Positions 51,099 to 60,767 of a stretch of 64,000 nt of DNA are shown here, one piece after another. The stretch is from Thalassospira sp. HJ (GTDB taxonomy: Bacteria; Pseudomonadota; Alphaproteobacteria; Rhodospirillales; Thalassospiraceae): NCBI RefSeq assembly GCF_000948415.1, contig NZ_JYII01000020.1:1-64000 (forward strand), read 5' to 3'. The notes beneath the pieces are model-generated. The model searched no databases and was not told the origin of the DNA. It was given only the letters and a program-made list of their open reading frames with translations. Made by a program: the position numbers and the translations under genes. Position 1 is the stretch's first letter. Every line of letters begins with the position of its first letter.

Positions 51099-52811
51099 TC
51101 AGAACAGGAAGTAACGCTGCGCCATCGGCACAACATCGACCGGCTGACAGGTCAGAAGTTCGCCATCTGAAGTCACCTGATAGGTTTCCGGATCCACTTC
51201 CATCACAGGCAACGCATCGTTCAGCTTCATGTCCTTCTTGCCGATATTACGCGTGTTCGACACGGCCAGAAGTTCCTTCGACAGACCGAACTCGGCGGCA
51301 ATTCCGGCATCAATGCCCGCTTGGGATACGAACGAGAAGCTCGATTTCGCAAGCGCATTGCCATAGGCGCCAAACATCGGGCGGTAATGGACCGGCTGCG
51401 GTGTCGGGATCGACGCGTTCGGATCGCCCATGGCAGCAGCGGCAATCATGCCAGCCTTAATCACCATGTCGGGCTTTGTGCCAAAGAACATCGGCTTCCA
51501 GACAACAAGGTCGGCGATCTTGCCGACTTCGATGGAGCCGACATGCGCACCAATACCCTGCGCAATCGCCGGGTTTATGGTGTATTTCGCGACATAGCGT
51601 TTGGCGCGGAAGTTATCGTTGCCAGCCCCGGCATCCTCAGGCAGTGCACCGCGCTGCTTTTTCATCTTGTCGGCTGTCTGCCAGGTGCGCGTGATGACCT
51701 CACCAACGCGGCCCATGGCCTGACTGTCAGACGAGATGATCGAAAACGCGCCCAGATCATGCAGGATATCCTCGGCCGCGATGGTTTCACGGCGGATACG
51801 GCTTTCGGCAAAGGCGACGTCTTCGGGGATCTTCGGATCAAGGTGATGGCACACCATCAGCATGTCGAGATGCTCGTCAATCGTATTGACCGTAAATGGG
51901 CGGGTCGGATTGGTCGAGCTCGGCAAGACGTTGGCTTCGCCGCACAGCTTGATGATATCGGGCGCATGCCCACCACCGGCACCTTCGGTGTGGAAGGTAT
52001 GAATGGTGCGGCCCTTGAACGATGCACGGGTGTGCTCGACAAAGCCGCTTTCATTCAATGTATCGGTATGGATCATGACCTGTACATCAAGGTCGTCAGC
52101 CACCGACAGGCAGGTATCAATCGCAGCCGGGGTCGTACCCCAGTCTTCATGAAGCTTCAGGCCACAGGCACCCGCCTTGACCTGCTCGATGAGCGATCCC
52201 GGAAGGGTCGCATTGCCCTTGCCAAAGAAACCGATATTCATCGGAATGCCGTCCGCTGCCTGCAGCATCCGGGCAATATGCCAGGGGCCCGGCGTACAGG
52301 TGGTTGCGTTCGTGCCCGCGGCCGGGCCGGTACCGCCACCCAGCATGCTGGTCACACCGGAATAAAGCGCGTCTTCAACCTGCTGCGGGCAAATCCAGTG
52401 AATGTGGGCATCAATACCGCCAGCGGTAATGATATTGCCTTCACCGGCAATGATTTCGGTTCCCGGACCAATGATGATGTCGACACCGGGCTGAACATCC
52501 GGGTTGCCGGCCTTGCCGATCCCGGCAATGCGGCCATCACGAATGCCGATATCGGCCTTGATGATGCCGGTGTAATCAAGGATCAGGGCATTGGTGATTA
52601 CGGTATCAACCGCACCATCGGCGCGCGTTGCCTGTGACTGACCCATGCCATCACGGATCACCTTGCCGCCGCCGAATTTGACTTCCTCGCCAAGGGTGGT
52701 GAAGTCTTTTTCGACCTCGATGATCAGGTCGGTGTCGGCCAGACGGACCTTGTCACCCACGGTCGGGCCAAACATGGCCGCATAGGACGGACGATCAATT
52801 TCATAAGCCAT
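51099..52811 (-). CDS. ureC: Urease alpha subunit UreC
   Basis: This 570-residue catalytic subunit hydrolyses urea to ammonia and carbamate at a dinickel centre. Nickel ligands lie in HIHWICPQQ and in the later His-containing [10 protein letters not shown] and [12 protein letters not shown]. The bridging carbamylated lysine is in GLKLHEDWG. The catalytic flap histidine is in VCHHLD and the aspartate ligand in SSDSQAMGR. The length is standard for bacterial UreC. It lies between ureB (17-bp gap) and ureE. Confidence 0.98.
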   Translation of the reverse strand: MAYEIDRPSYAAMFGPTVGDKVRLADTDLIIEVEKDFTTLGEEVKFGGGKVIRDGMGQSQATRADGAVDTVITNALILDYTGIIKADIGIRDGRIAGIGKAGNPDVQPGVDIIIGPGTEIIAGEGNIITAGGIDAHIHWICPQQVEDALYSGVTSMLGGGTGPAAGTNATTCTPGPWHIARMLQAADGIPMNIGFFGKGNATLPGSLIEQVKAGACGLKLHEDWGTTPAAIDTCLSVADDLDVQVMIHTDTLNESGFVEHTRASFKGRTIHTFHTEGAGGGHAPDIIKLCGEANVLPSSTNPTRPFTVNTIDEHLDMLMVCHHLDPKIPEDVAFAESRIRRETIAAEDILHDLGAFSIISSDSQAMGRVGEVITRTWQTADKMKKQRGALPEDAGAGNDNFRAKRYVAKYTINPAIAQGIGAHVGSIEVGKIADLVVWKPMFFGTKPDMVIKAGMIAAAAMGDPNASIPTPQPVHYRPMFGAYGNALAKSSFSFVSQAGIDAGIAAEFGLSKELLAVSNTRNIGKKDMKLNDALPVMEVDPETYQVTSDGELLTCQPVDVVPMAQRYFLF

Positions 52812-52828
52812 TTATTCCATCCCCCCGC

Positions 52829-53134
52829 TTAAAGCTTGCCGTTGATTTTGGCGTTAAAGCCATAGACCGTGCCGGTACCGGCATATTTCACCAGATTGAC
52901 TTCGCGCGACTGGCCCGGCTCGAAACGAACAGCGGTACCGGCCGGGATATCAAGGCGGAAGCCACGTGCGGCTTCGCGGTCAAAATCAAGGCCCGGATTG
53001 GTTTCATAGAAATGATAGTGCGACCCCACCTGCACCGGACGGTCCCCGGTATTGGCAACGGTGATGGTTTTGGTTTCACGCCCCTCGTTCAGGATGAGGC
53101 TGCCTTCCTTGGTAATGATTTCACCTGGAATCAT
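52829..53134 (-). CDS. ureB: Urease beta subunit UreB
   Basis: This 101-residue structural subunit packs against UreC in the trimer of (alpha-beta-gamma). It has the family start MIPGEI and the conserved [19 protein letters not shown] and [15 protein letters not shown] blocks. It lies 17 bp after ureA on the minus strand. Separate UreA and UreB polypeptides are the usual bacterial arrangement. Confidence 0.97.
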   Translation of the reverse strand: MIPGEIITKEGSLILNEGRETKTITVANTGDRPVQVGSHYHFYETNPGLDFDREAARGFRLDIPAGTAVRFEPGQSREVNLVKYAGTGTVYGFNAKINGKL

Positions 53135-53151
53135 AACGCGCTCCTCTTTCC

Positions 53152-53454
53152 TTAACGGATCGGTTCATGAACGGTCACAAGCTTCGTCCCGTCCGGGAAG
53201 GTCGCTTCGACCTGAATTTCGTGGATCATTTCGGCAATGCCATCCATCACCTGATCGCGCGTGATCACGGTTGCCCCGTCGCGCATCAGATCGGCAACAG
53301 ATTTGCCATCACGCGCCCCTTCAACGACATAGTCGGTGATGATCGCGATCGCTTCGGGGTAATTAAGCTTCACCCCCCGTGCAAGGCGATTGCGCGCCAC
53401 CATGGCGGCAACCGAAACCAGCAGTTTGTCCTTTTCGCGTGGCGTCAGATTCAT
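53152..53454 (-). CDS. ureA: Urease gamma subunit UreA
   Basis: This 100-residue subunit begins [12 protein letters not shown] and contains [18 protein letters not shown] and [14 protein letters not shown], all canonical UreA segments. First structural gene after ureD, from which it is separated by 26 bp. Confidence 0.97.
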   Translation of the reverse strand: MNLTPREKDKLLVSVAAMVARNRLARGVKLNYPEAIAIITDYVVEGARDGKSVADLMRDGATVITRDQVMDGIAEMIHEIQVEATFPDGTKLVTVHEPIR

Positions 53455-53480
53455 GCCTGCCTACTCCTTGGCTTCATCGA

Positions 53481-54413
53481 TTAAATCTCCCACAAACGCG
53501 GCAAGCGTGCGGGAAGCCCCCTTGTTTGATGGCGGAATGTTTTCCACCACGCACCGTAAACCCGGCGCAATTTCATCGGATCGCGCGCCATGAAACGCGC
53601 AATCACAATCCCCTTCATCGCGGTCGCGGCACACAACACATCACGCGGCTCAAGCCCTTCGGTCGCCGGCGCCAAACAGTCGCGCGCCGCTTCAAGCTGA
53701 TCTTCCGCGCCATGCCCGACCAGAATGGCGGTCGCATTGGCACGCGCACCGTCAAAGGCCGCTTCGTGATCAAGCATGCGCAACACATCGCCTTCAAGAT
53801 GCAGCGCATCGCGCCAGATCGGACGCCCGTCAATCGAGACATCCCATGCATCGCGCGCAAGCCCCGTGGCAAACACCTCACCGCGGGCAAGGCGGCCAAA
53901 CACCATCATCTCGCCGGCCATGATCATGCCGCTTCCCGATGCGCGCACGGTTGTTTTGCGTTTGAGCCGGGCCTGATCAAACAGGATGCTTTCATGAGGC
54001 AACCATTCAAGCCATCCGCCATCGGCGACATCAAGCTCGACCGACATTTCACAATCGGGTCCCACCGACCGGTAAATCTTTTCCGCCGCCTGGGCGGTAA
54101 ACAGCGCGGATGCGCCTACTTCGACCTTACCGGCAAAGGCCAACTTGTCACCACCGACCATGCCGCCCGATGTCGTAACCAGAACGGCTGTCGTCAAATC
54201 CCCCGCCACCGGCCGCGGGAACAGGATTTTCATCGGGTCACGGTAATAAAGATGATCAAGTGCCGCATGCCCGCCCTGATGGGCCGCACCTGTGCCCTGA
54301 CGGAACGTCACCTCGGCCCGGCCATCGGTGATGATGCGGGCAGGCGTTGCTGGCGTTTCCATCTCCGCATTCGGATCTGCGGATGTTGTCGGTTCAAGTT
54401 TGCGAAGCTGCAC
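53481..54413 (-). CDS. ureD: Urease accessory protein UreD (UreH)
   Basis: This 310-residue protein binds apo-urease with UreF and UreG and forms the tunnel for nickel delivery. Conserved blocks include VTTSGGMVGGDKL near residue 80, FTAQAAEKIYRS, and WLPHESILFDQA. It is first in the operon ureDABCEFG. A near-consensus sigma-54 promoter lies about 90 bp upstream. The start at 54413 gives a ~17-residue extension compared with the next in-frame ATG; both are possible. Confidence 0.94.
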   Translation of the reverse strand: MQLRKLEPTTSADPNAEMETPATPARIITDGRAEVTFRQGTGAAHQGGHAALDHLYYRDPMKILFPRPVAGDLTTAVLVTTSGGMVGGDKLAFAGKVEVGASALFTAQAAEKIYRSVGPDCEMSVELDVADGGWLEWLPHESILFDQARLKRKTTVRASGSGMIMAGEMMVFGRLARGEVFATGLARDAWDVSIDGRPIWRDALHLEGDVLRMLDHEAAFDGARANATAILVGHGAEDQLEAARDCLAPATEGLEPRDVLCAATAMKGIVIARFMARDPMKLRRVYGAWWKTFRHQTRGLPARLPRLWEI

Positions 54414-54500
54414 AAAGACACCTGATTAAAGCGGACCACTTACGGGACCTTAGGGTCAAGCGCATTTACATGGCTGACCCGAATACCAAGGGGCTTCACA

Positions 54501-54515
54501 GCAAGATGCGGGCCA
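54501..54515 (-). promoter_or_regulatory. Sigma-54-like promoter of the urease operon
   Basis: On the minus strand TGGCCCG-CATC-TTGC differs from the -24/-12 consensus TGGCACG-N4-TTGC at one base. Transcription would start near 54489, about 76 nt before the ureD start. This fits nitrogen control through NtrC, but I did not find a convincing NtrC dyad nearby. Confidence 0.6.
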
Positions 54516-54604
54516 ACCGCCAACACCCTGCCGATACAGGGGATTTGACGGTGTTTGGCCGGATTGGCGGCACGCTGTTTGCGCAAATTTTTGGCAAATG
54601 CCGA

Positions 54605-55300
54605 TCAAACAGTCAGATAGGCGCGGACTTTTTCACGGTCCAACGTCTCTTTGGCGCCTGACAAAACAACCTCGCCACGCTCAAGAACGACAATCTCGTC
54701 GGCCAGTTCGTGGGCGAATTCAAAATACTGCTCGACCAGTAGGATCGCCATATCACCGCGATCGGCCAGCTGTTTGATGACGCGCTGAATGTCCTTGATG
54801 ATCGATGGCTGAATACCCTCGGTCGGCTCATCGAGCACCAGCAAACGCGGGCGGGTGACAAGCGCACGCCCGATGGCCAACTGCTGCTGCTGCCCACCCG
54901 AAAGGTCACCACCACGACGGCCAAGCATGTCACGCAGCACCGGGAATAGCTCGAAAATCTCGTCAGGGATATGGCGCATGGCACGCGGGAGTGCGGCAAA
55001 CCCTGTCTCAAGGTTTTCCTTCACGGTCAGAAGCGGAAAGATCTCGCGCCCCTGCGGGACAATCGCGATGCCATTGGCCGAACGTCGCCAGGACGGATCG
55101 CGCGAGATATCCTTGCCTTCCCATTTGATATTGCCATCCGCAATCGGATGCTGACCAACCACGGCCCGCATCAGGGATGTTTTGCCAACCCCGTTGCGCC
55201 CCAGAACCGCTGTCACCTTGCCGGTTTCGGCATTGAGCGACACCTTGCGAAGCGCATGAGACGCGCCGTAAAACAGATCAATATTGCTGACATCAAGCAT
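54605..55300 (-). CDS. urtE: Urea ABC transporter ATPase UrtE
   Basis: This 231-residue ATPase is of the LivF type. Walker A is GRNGVGKTSLM (about 35-45), the signature is LSGGQQQQLAI and Walker B is LLVLDEPTEGI. The block ALGR..(V/I) typical of UrtE (AVLGRNGVGKTS) and the gene order urtABCDE identify the substrate as urea. Last gene of the operon, 12 bp after urtD. Confidence 0.95.
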   Translation of the reverse strand: MLDVSNIDLFYGASHALRKVSLNAETGKVTAVLGRNGVGKTSLMRAVVGQHPIADGNIKWEGKDISRDPSWRRSANGIAIVPQGREIFPLLTVKENLETGFAALPRAMRHIPDEIFELFPVLRDMLGRRGGDLSGGQQQQLAIGRALVTRPRLLVLDEPTEGIQPSIIKDIQRVIKQLADRGDMAILLVEQYFEFAHELADEIVVLERGEVVLSGAKETLDREKVRAYLTV

Positions 55301-55312
55301 GTCTACATCCCC

Positions 55313-56110
55313 TTAACGGCCCAGATAGACTTCAATGACCCGCGGGTCTTTCTGCACGTGATCAAGGCGACCTTCGGCCAGAACCGATCCTTCGTGAAGT
55401 ACGGTCACCTTGCAATCAAGGTCACGGACAAACTCCATGTCATGCTCGACCACGACGACCGAGTATTCCTTGGCAATGGACCGCAAAAGCTTCGCCGTTT
55501 CCTCGGTCTCGGAATCGGTCATCCCGGCGACCGGCTCATCGACCAGAAGAAGTTCGGGTTCCTGCATCAACAGCATGCCGATTTCCAACCACTGCTTTTG
55601 GCCGTGCGAAAGATTGGCCGCCATCTCATCACGCTTGTCTTCAAGCATGATAGTCACCAGCGTCTTTTCGATCTTGATCTTTTCTGCCTCAGAAAGGCGA
55701 TGAAACAGCGCCTGAAACACGCCGCGCCCGCCCGATGCGGCCAGAAGAAGGTTGTCAAAAACCGTATGGCTTTCAAACACGGTCGGCTTCTGAAACTTGC
55801 GCCCGATGCCCAGATTGGCAATCTCGGCCTCATCCATCTTGGTCAGGTCGATCTCGCTTTTAAAAAGCACGTCGCCGGTATCAGGCCGGGTCTTGCCGGT
55901 GATGATATCCATCATCGTTGTCTTGCCCGCCCCGTTCGGGCCGATAATGGCGCGAAGTTCGCCCGGCTCAACATAGAAGGACAGGTTATTAAGCGCCCGG
56001 AACCCGTCAAAGGTCACCGACACCCCGTCGACATAAAGGATGGTTTCCGACTTGGCGGATTTGACCTGTTCCTCGTCCGAGGCATTCATTTGAACTGCTG
56101 CTTCGCTCAT
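55313..56110 (-). CDS. urtD: Urea ABC transporter ATPase UrtD
   Basis: This 265-residue ATPase is of the LivG type. Walker A is GPNGAGKTTMMD, the signature is LSHGQKQWLEIGM (LSHGQ replaces LSGGQ, usual for UrtD) and Walker B is LLLVDEPVAGM. Its start overlaps the urtC stop by four bases. It pairs with UrtE as the heterodimeric motor. Confidence 0.95.
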   Translation of the reverse strand: MSEAAVQMNASDEEQVKSAKSETILYVDGVSVTFDGFRALNNLSFYVEPGELRAIIGPNGAGKTTMMDIITGKTRPDTGDVLFKSEIDLTKMDEAEIANLGIGRKFQKPTVFESHTVFDNLLLAASGGRGVFQALFHRLSEAEKIKIEKTLVTIMLEDKRDEMAANLSHGQKQWLEIGMLLMQEPELLLVDEPVAGMTDSETEETAKLLRSIAKEYSVVVVEHDMEFVRDLDCKVTVLHEGSVLAEGRLDHVQKDPRVIEVYLGR

Positions 56111-57282
56111 GCCTTGCCTCCTTCATTCGCGCGGCGTTTGCGCCAAGCCGTGATAATCGATTGCCGGTCTGCCGAACCGAATGCCGGAACCGCCCCGATC
56201 ACACCTTTTGGCAGGAACAGGGTAACGGCAATGAACAACCCGCCCAGGAAGAACAGCCAGAAATCCGGCATCGCCCCGGTAAAGAAGGTCTTGGCATAGT
56301 TGACGATAAATGCACCAAGCACCGCACCATACAGCGTGCCACGCCCACCAACCGCGACCCAGATAACGATTTCAATCGAAAGGGCCGGGGCAAATTCGCC
56401 CGGGTTGATGATACCGACCTGCGGCACATAAAGCGCGCCGGCAATACCGGCCATCACGGCTGAAACGGTAAAGACGAACAGCTTGTAATATTCAACCCTG
56501 TAACCGGTGAACCGCACCCGGCTTTCGGCATCGCGAATGGCAATCAGAACCTTGCCCAGACGCGACTGGGTGATACCCCGTGCGAGCACATAGCAAATCC
56601 CCAGGAACACACAGGATGCGACAAACAACCCGGCACGTGTGCCATCCGATTGCAATGAATAGCCCAGCAGATCCTTGAAATCGGTCAGGCCGTTATTGCC
56701 GCCAAAGCCCATATCGTTGCGGAAGAACGCCAGCAGCAACGCATAGGTCATGGCCTGCGTAATGATCGACAGGTAAACGCCGGTCACACGCGAGCGGAAG
56801 GCAAGGAAGCCAAACACAAAGGCCAGAAGACCCGGCACGAACATCGCCATGACAATGGCAAACCAGAACATGTCAAAGCCATACCAGTACCATGGCAGTT
56901 CCTGCCAATTCAGGAAGACCATGAAGTCCGGCAGGATCGGGTCACCATAAACACCGCGATCACCGATCTGACGCATCAGATACATGCCCATGGCATAACC
57001 ACCGAGTGCAAAGAACGCCCCGTGGCCCAGCGACAAAATCCCGCAGAAGCCCCAGATCAGATCGACACTGAGTGCGAGAAGTGCGTAGCACAGATACTTG
57101 CCCAGCAGACTGACCATCCAGGTCGGCACATGAAAGGCCGAGCTTTCCGGCAACAACAGGTTGCTCAGTGGCACCAGAATGGCGGCCGCAATCAGAATAC
57201 CCAAAAGGATCATCCCGCCACGGTCCTTCAACAGCCAGCCAATAACCGGTGTCGTTTGGTATTTTTGACGATAATCGGTCAT
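56107..57282 (-). CDS. urtC: Urea ABC transporter permease UrtC
   Basis: This 391-residue membrane protein is of the LivM type with about ten hydrophobic segments. The block LSLGHGAFFALGGYAMGMYLM and the family loop VLIAIRDAESRVRFTGY (EAA-like coupling helix) are present. The central NDMGFGGNNGLTDF is typical of UrtC. It follows urtB by three bases and overlaps urtD by four. Confidence 0.95.
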   Translation of the reverse strand: MTDYRQKYQTTPVIGWLLKDRGGMILLGILIAAAILVPLSNLLLPESSAFHVPTWMVSLLGKYLCYALLALSVDLIWGFCGILSLGHGAFFALGGYAMGMYLMRQIGDRGVYGDPILPDFMVFLNWQELPWYWYGFDMFWFAIVMAMFVPGLLAFVFGFLAFRSRVTGVYLSIITQAMTYALLLAFFRNDMGFGGNNGLTDFKDLLGYSLQSDGTRAGLFVASCVFLGICYVLARGITQSRLGKVLIAIRDAESRVRFTGYRVEYYKLFVFTVSAVMAGIAGALYVPQVGIINPGEFAPALSIEIVIWVAVGGRGTLYGAVLGAFIVNYAKTFFTGAMPDFWLFFLGGLFIAVTLFLPKGVIGAVPAFGSADRQSIITAWRKRRANEGGKA

Positions 57283-57285
57283 GGA

Positions 57286-58989
57286 TCAGGCCTCCACCGC
57301 GCGACCTTTAAGGGCAAACAGCCCCTTCGGTCGTTTCTGGATAAACAGGATCAGCGCAATCAGGACGAAGATCTTGGCCAGAACGGCACCTGCCATCGGC
57401 TCGAGGAACTTGTTGACGATGCCAAGGCTGAATGCGCCCAGAACCGTGCCCCAAAGGTTCCCGACCCCGCCGAACACAACGACCATGAAACTGTCGATGA
57501 TATAGGTCTGACCAAGGTTCGGGCTGACGTTTGAAATCTGGCTAAGCGCCACACCGGCGATGCCGGCAATCCCCGACCCCAGACCAAAGGTCAGTGCATC
57601 AACATAGCCGGTACGAATACCAACCGATCCGGCCATGCGACGGTTCTGCGTCACCGCGCGCATCTGCAAACCAAACGCGGTATAGCGCAGCACGGCCGCG
57701 ATGCCGGCAACAACGATGATGCTAAACAGAATGATCCACAGCCGGTTATAGGTCAGGACCAGACCGGTCGAAAATTCGATCGCGCCACTCATGAAGTCGG
57801 GCGCAGTCACCTGCTGATTGGTCGCGCCAAAGATCGTGCGGATCGCCTGCTGCAAAACAAGGCTGACGCCCCATGTCGCCAGCAACGTTTCCAGCGGACG
57901 ACCATAAAGGAAGCGGATCACACACCGTTCGATCACAACCCCGACCGCACCTGCGACCAGAAAGGCAGCCGGGACTGAAATCACCAGCGACCAGGCCGAA
58001 CCGGATGGCAGGAAAGATCCCAGCGCCTGCTGCACCATAAAGGTGGTATAGGCGCCGATCATGATCATTTCGCCATGGGCCATGTTGATGACCCCCATTA
58101 CGCCAAAGGTGATGGCAAGACCAACAGCGGCCAGAAGCAGGACCGAACCCAGACTGATGCCGCGATAGACATCGCCGACTGTCTGCCAGGTCGATAGGCG
58201 ACCCTCGACAGATTCCAGTGCATCTTCGGCGGCGGCAACCACTTCGGGCTCATACCCCTCGGCCTCGGCACTGGCGACAAATTGCGACAGCACGGCACGG
58301 ATTTGCGGGGTGGTTTCGCTTGAAAGAACTTCGATCGCAGCTAGACGTTCTTCGGTGGTTTCACCGGCTGCCAGCGCCATGGTTGCACGCGCCAGTTCCA
58401 TCCGTGCGAGAAGCGTTTCGTTTTCTTCGCGGTCAATCGCACGCAGAAGCAACGGCAACATCGCCGGATCACGGGCATCCATGATCTGTTCGACCGCATT
58501 GGTCCGCGTCGTCAAATCCGAACTAAACAGGTTCAGCGTCGCCAAGGCATCGCGCAGCACACCGCGCAGACGGTTATTGACCTTGATCTTGGAGATTTCC
58601 TTCGATCCGCTTTCACCAACCTCTTCGCCGCTGACGATGTCGATATGGGTATAGACCTTGCCCTGTTTGCGGGTGATCACGATGTGCTCATCGCTTTCGC
58701 GGACATAAAGATCACCCTCAAGCATCGCGCGCAGGATCGGCGCAACACGGGGGTCCCCGTCTGCGGCCATTTCCTCGATCACTTTAATTTTCTGGGTCGC
58801 ACTTTTTGCATTCAGACCTTCGGCAACGATGCGAAGTTCTTCGTCGCTATAGGCCATTGCCCCCTTGGGCAGGGCAGTCGCAAAAATCAAAAGACAGGCG
58901 AAAAGCAGCCCGAAACCAAGGACAACTTTGCGGGCCTGTTGAATGCAGAACGGAGAACGGCGCAGCATCGAAAACATGTCATTGCGCAT
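57286..58989 (-). CDS. urtB: Urea ABC transporter permease UrtB
   Basis: This 567-residue protein is of the LivH type. A signal or membrane segment (about 18-40) is followed by a ~230-residue periplasmic HEAT-like extension that is common in UrtB but absent from LivH, then the permease domain (~280-567) with INMAHGEMIMIGAYTTF and the coupling block RAVTQNRRMAGSVGI. I chose ATG at 58989, preceded by AAAGG; the frame extends to 59052, which would add a second hydrophobic stretch. It follows urtA by about 140 bp containing a hairpin. Confidence 0.92.
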   Translation of the reverse strand: MRNDMFSMLRRSPFCIQQARKVVLGFGLLFACLLIFATALPKGAMAYSDEELRIVAEGLNAKSATQKIKVIEEMAADGDPRVAPILRAMLEGDLYVRESDEHIVITRKQGKVYTHIDIVSGEEVGESGSKEISKIKVNNRLRGVLRDALATLNLFSSDLTTRTNAVEQIMDARDPAMLPLLLRAIDREENETLLARMELARATMALAAGETTEERLAAIEVLSSETTPQIRAVLSQFVASAEAEGYEPEVVAAAEDALESVEGRLSTWQTVGDVYRGISLGSVLLLAAVGLAITFGVMGVINMAHGEMIMIGAYTTFMVQQALGSFLPSGSAWSLVISVPAAFLVAGAVGVVIERCVIRFLYGRPLETLLATWGVSLVLQQAIRTIFGATNQQVTAPDFMSGAIEFSTGLVLTYNRLWIILFSIIVVAGIAAVLRYTAFGLQMRAVTQNRRMAGSVGIRTGYVDALTFGLGSGIAGIAGVALSQISNVSPNLGQTYIIDSFMVVVFGGVGNLWGTVLGAFSLGIVNKFLEPMAGAVLAKIFVLIALILFIQKRPKGLFALKGRAVEA

Positions 58990-59092
58990 GATCACCAAAC
59001 CTTTGAATGCAAATGGGAAAATGAAATAAAGAATGGTCAGGCCGAGCCGCACAGAAAGACAGCCCCATAGTGCCTAAGCACCAAAGTGAACA

Positions 59093-59118
59093 GGCCGGTC
59101 GCATACAAACGACCGGCC
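59093..59118 (-). terminator. Hairpin between urtA and urtB, probable attenuator
   Basis: GGCCGGTCG pairs perfectly with CGACCGGCC across an 8-nt loop; on the minus strand it is followed by the weak T-rich TGTTCACTTT. Such partial terminators after binding-protein genes usually raise the binding protein over the membrane components. Confidence 0.65.
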
Positions 59119-59131
59119 CATCCGAAACCAA

Positions 59132-60406
59132 TTAGTACATCGGTTTTTCACAGTTGCCGCAGACCCACGGATAGGTCCAGTCGGCGGTCAGCTTTGCGCT
59201 TTCCGGCAGGAAGTCCGACCATGCATCGCCAACGACGGTGCCTTCGGTTTCCCAAACGATGTCGAACTGACCATCATCCTGAACTTCGCCGATCAGAACC
59301 GGCTTGGACAGGTGGTGGTTGGTGTTCATGACAGCGGTGCCACCGGTCAGGTTGGCAACTTCCTGGCCATACATTGCCTGACGAACGGCATCAACATCGG
59401 TGGTGCCAGCCTGCTCGACAGCCTGTTTCCACATGTTAAAGCCGATATAGGTTGCTTCCATCGGGTCGTTGGTTACGCGCGACTCATCACCGATGAAGGC
59501 GTGCCATTTTTCGATGAAGGCAGAGTTGGCATCAGACTCAACCGACTGGAAGTAGTTCCAGGCAGCAAGGTGACCAACCAGCGGCGCGGTATCGATACCG
59601 GCCAGTTCTTCTTCACCAACCGAGAAGGCAACAACCGGAATGTCTTCGGCTTTGATGCCCTGGTTTGCCAGTTCCTTGTAGAACGGAACGTTCGCGTCAC
59701 CGTTAATGGTTGAAACCACTGCGGTTTTCTTGCCAGCAGATGCGAATGCTTTCACGTCAGCAACGATCGACTGCCAGTCGGAATGACCGAACGGGGTGTA
59801 GTTCTCCATGATGTCTTCATCGGAGATACCATTGCCGTTCAGGTAAGAACGCAGGATCTTGTTGGTGGTACGCGGATAGACATAGTCGGTACCCAGAAGA
59901 ACGATACGCTCGGCAGAACCGCCATCTTCGCTCATCAGGTAATCAACAGCCGGAATGGCCTGCTGGTTCGGAGCGGCACCGGTATAGAACACGTTGCGCG
60001 AGCTTTCCTCACCTTCGTACTGAACCGGATAGAACAGCATGCTGTTGAGTTCTTCGAAGACCGGCAGAACCGATTTACGCGAAACCGACGTCCAGCAACC
60101 GAACACAACATCAACCTGTTCCTGTTCGATCAGCTCACGGGCTTTTTCAGCAAAAAGCGGCCAGTCAGAAGCCGGGTCAACGACAACTGCTTCGACTTGC
60201 TTGCCAAGCAGACCACCGTTCTTGTTCAGATCATCGACCAGCATCAGGACGGTGTCCTTCAGCGTGGTTTCGGAAATTGCCATCGTCCCGGAAAGAGAGT
60301 GCAGCACACCGACCTTGATGGTCTCTGCTGCCTGTGCGGCTGACATTGCCATTGCAGACACTGCCATGGCCCCAGCGCCGATAAGCGCTTGAAGCTTCTT
60401 GTTCAT
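59132..60406 (-). CDS. urtA: Urea ABC transporter substrate-binding protein UrtA
   Basis: This 424-residue periplasmic protein has a signal peptide (MNKKLQALIGAGAMAVSAMA, cleaved after AQA) and the UrtA hallmarks VGVLHSLSGTMAISE, FGCWTSVSRKSVLP and PVQYEGEESS. The family-typical C-terminus WVCGNCEKPMY (paired Cys) is present. It captures urea for UrtBC. The ribosome site GGAGG lies seven bases before the ATG. A sigma-54-like promoter is about 45 bp upstream. First gene of the urt operon. Confidence 0.97.
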   Translation of the reverse strand: MNKKLQALIGAGAMAVSAMAMSAAQAAETIKVGVLHSLSGTMAISETTLKDTVLMLVDDLNKNGGLLGKQVEAVVVDPASDWPLFAEKARELIEQEQVDVVFGCWTSVSRKSVLPVFEELNSMLFYPVQYEGEESSRNVFYTGAAPNQQAIPAVDYLMSEDGGSAERIVLLGTDYVYPRTTNKILRSYLNGNGISDEDIMENYTPFGHSDWQSIVADVKAFASAGKKTAVVSTINGDANVPFYKELANQGIKAEDIPVVAFSVGEEELAGIDTAPLVGHLAAWNYFQSVESDANSAFIEKWHAFIGDESRVTNDPMEATYIGFNMWKQAVEQAGTTDVDAVRQAMYGQEVANLTGGTAVMNTNHHLSKPVLIGEVQDDGQFDIVWETEGTVVGDAWSDFLPESAKLTADWTYPWVCGNCEKPMY

Positions 60407-60448
60407 TTATAGCCTCCACTGAGTTTTTATTGCACCGCGGCTACACTT

Positions 60449-60463
60449 GCTAAAACCGTGCCA
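60449..60463 (-). promoter_or_regulatory. Sigma-54-like promoter of urtA
   Basis: On the minus strand TGGCACG-GTTT-TAGC matches the -24 element exactly and the -12 element at three of four bases, keeping the essential GG and GC. Transcription would start near 60437, about 31 nt before the urtA start. Confidence 0.7.
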
Positions 60464-60714
60464 GACTCAGAGGCCAAATCGAATAAAATCGCGAATCGAG
60501 GGATTCCCACGCAATAAGCAACTATTTTACAACTTGTTTGGGGAAAATATTTGCGCGCCCTATTCTATCTCTGATTATTTTTCGATCATTGATTACAATT
60601 TGATTATTTTTTGATCAGATTGACGCCGCCGGTTTCAGCCCCTATTTCAGGAGCGGAAGTTTCGCCTGCGCTGAGCTTATTGCACCACAATCCGCCCTGT
60701 GCCGGCCCGCTTCC

Positions 60715-60750
60715 CGCCCCGCCGGGAGACCGGCGGGGCGTTTTACTTTT
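60715..60750 (+). terminator. Plus-strand terminator with no upstream gene
   Basis: CGCCCCGCCGG pairs perfectly with CCGGCGGGGCG across GAGA and is followed by TTTTACTTTTT on the plus strand. Both flanking genes are on the minus strand, where no T-run follows. It may end an unrecognised small RNA or act weakly for the LysR gene. Confidence 0.6.
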
Positions 60751-60767
60751 TGCATGCGTTGGGATGA

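Larger units (their letters stand above)
60407..60767. other. Intergenic region upstream of urtA
   Basis: Besides the sigma-54-like promoter this AT-rich gap holds short direct repeats around 60575-60625 (TTGATTA, TTGATTATTTTTTGATCAG) and a strong hairpin at 60715-60750 whose T-run is on the plus strand. No protein-coding gene is supported. Confidence 0.5.

Noticed and set aside
60464..60714. NtrC binding dyad (GCACC-N-GGTGC type) upstream of urtA
   Set aside because: Only an isolated half-site (TTGCACCA near 60680) is present; no paired arm was found.
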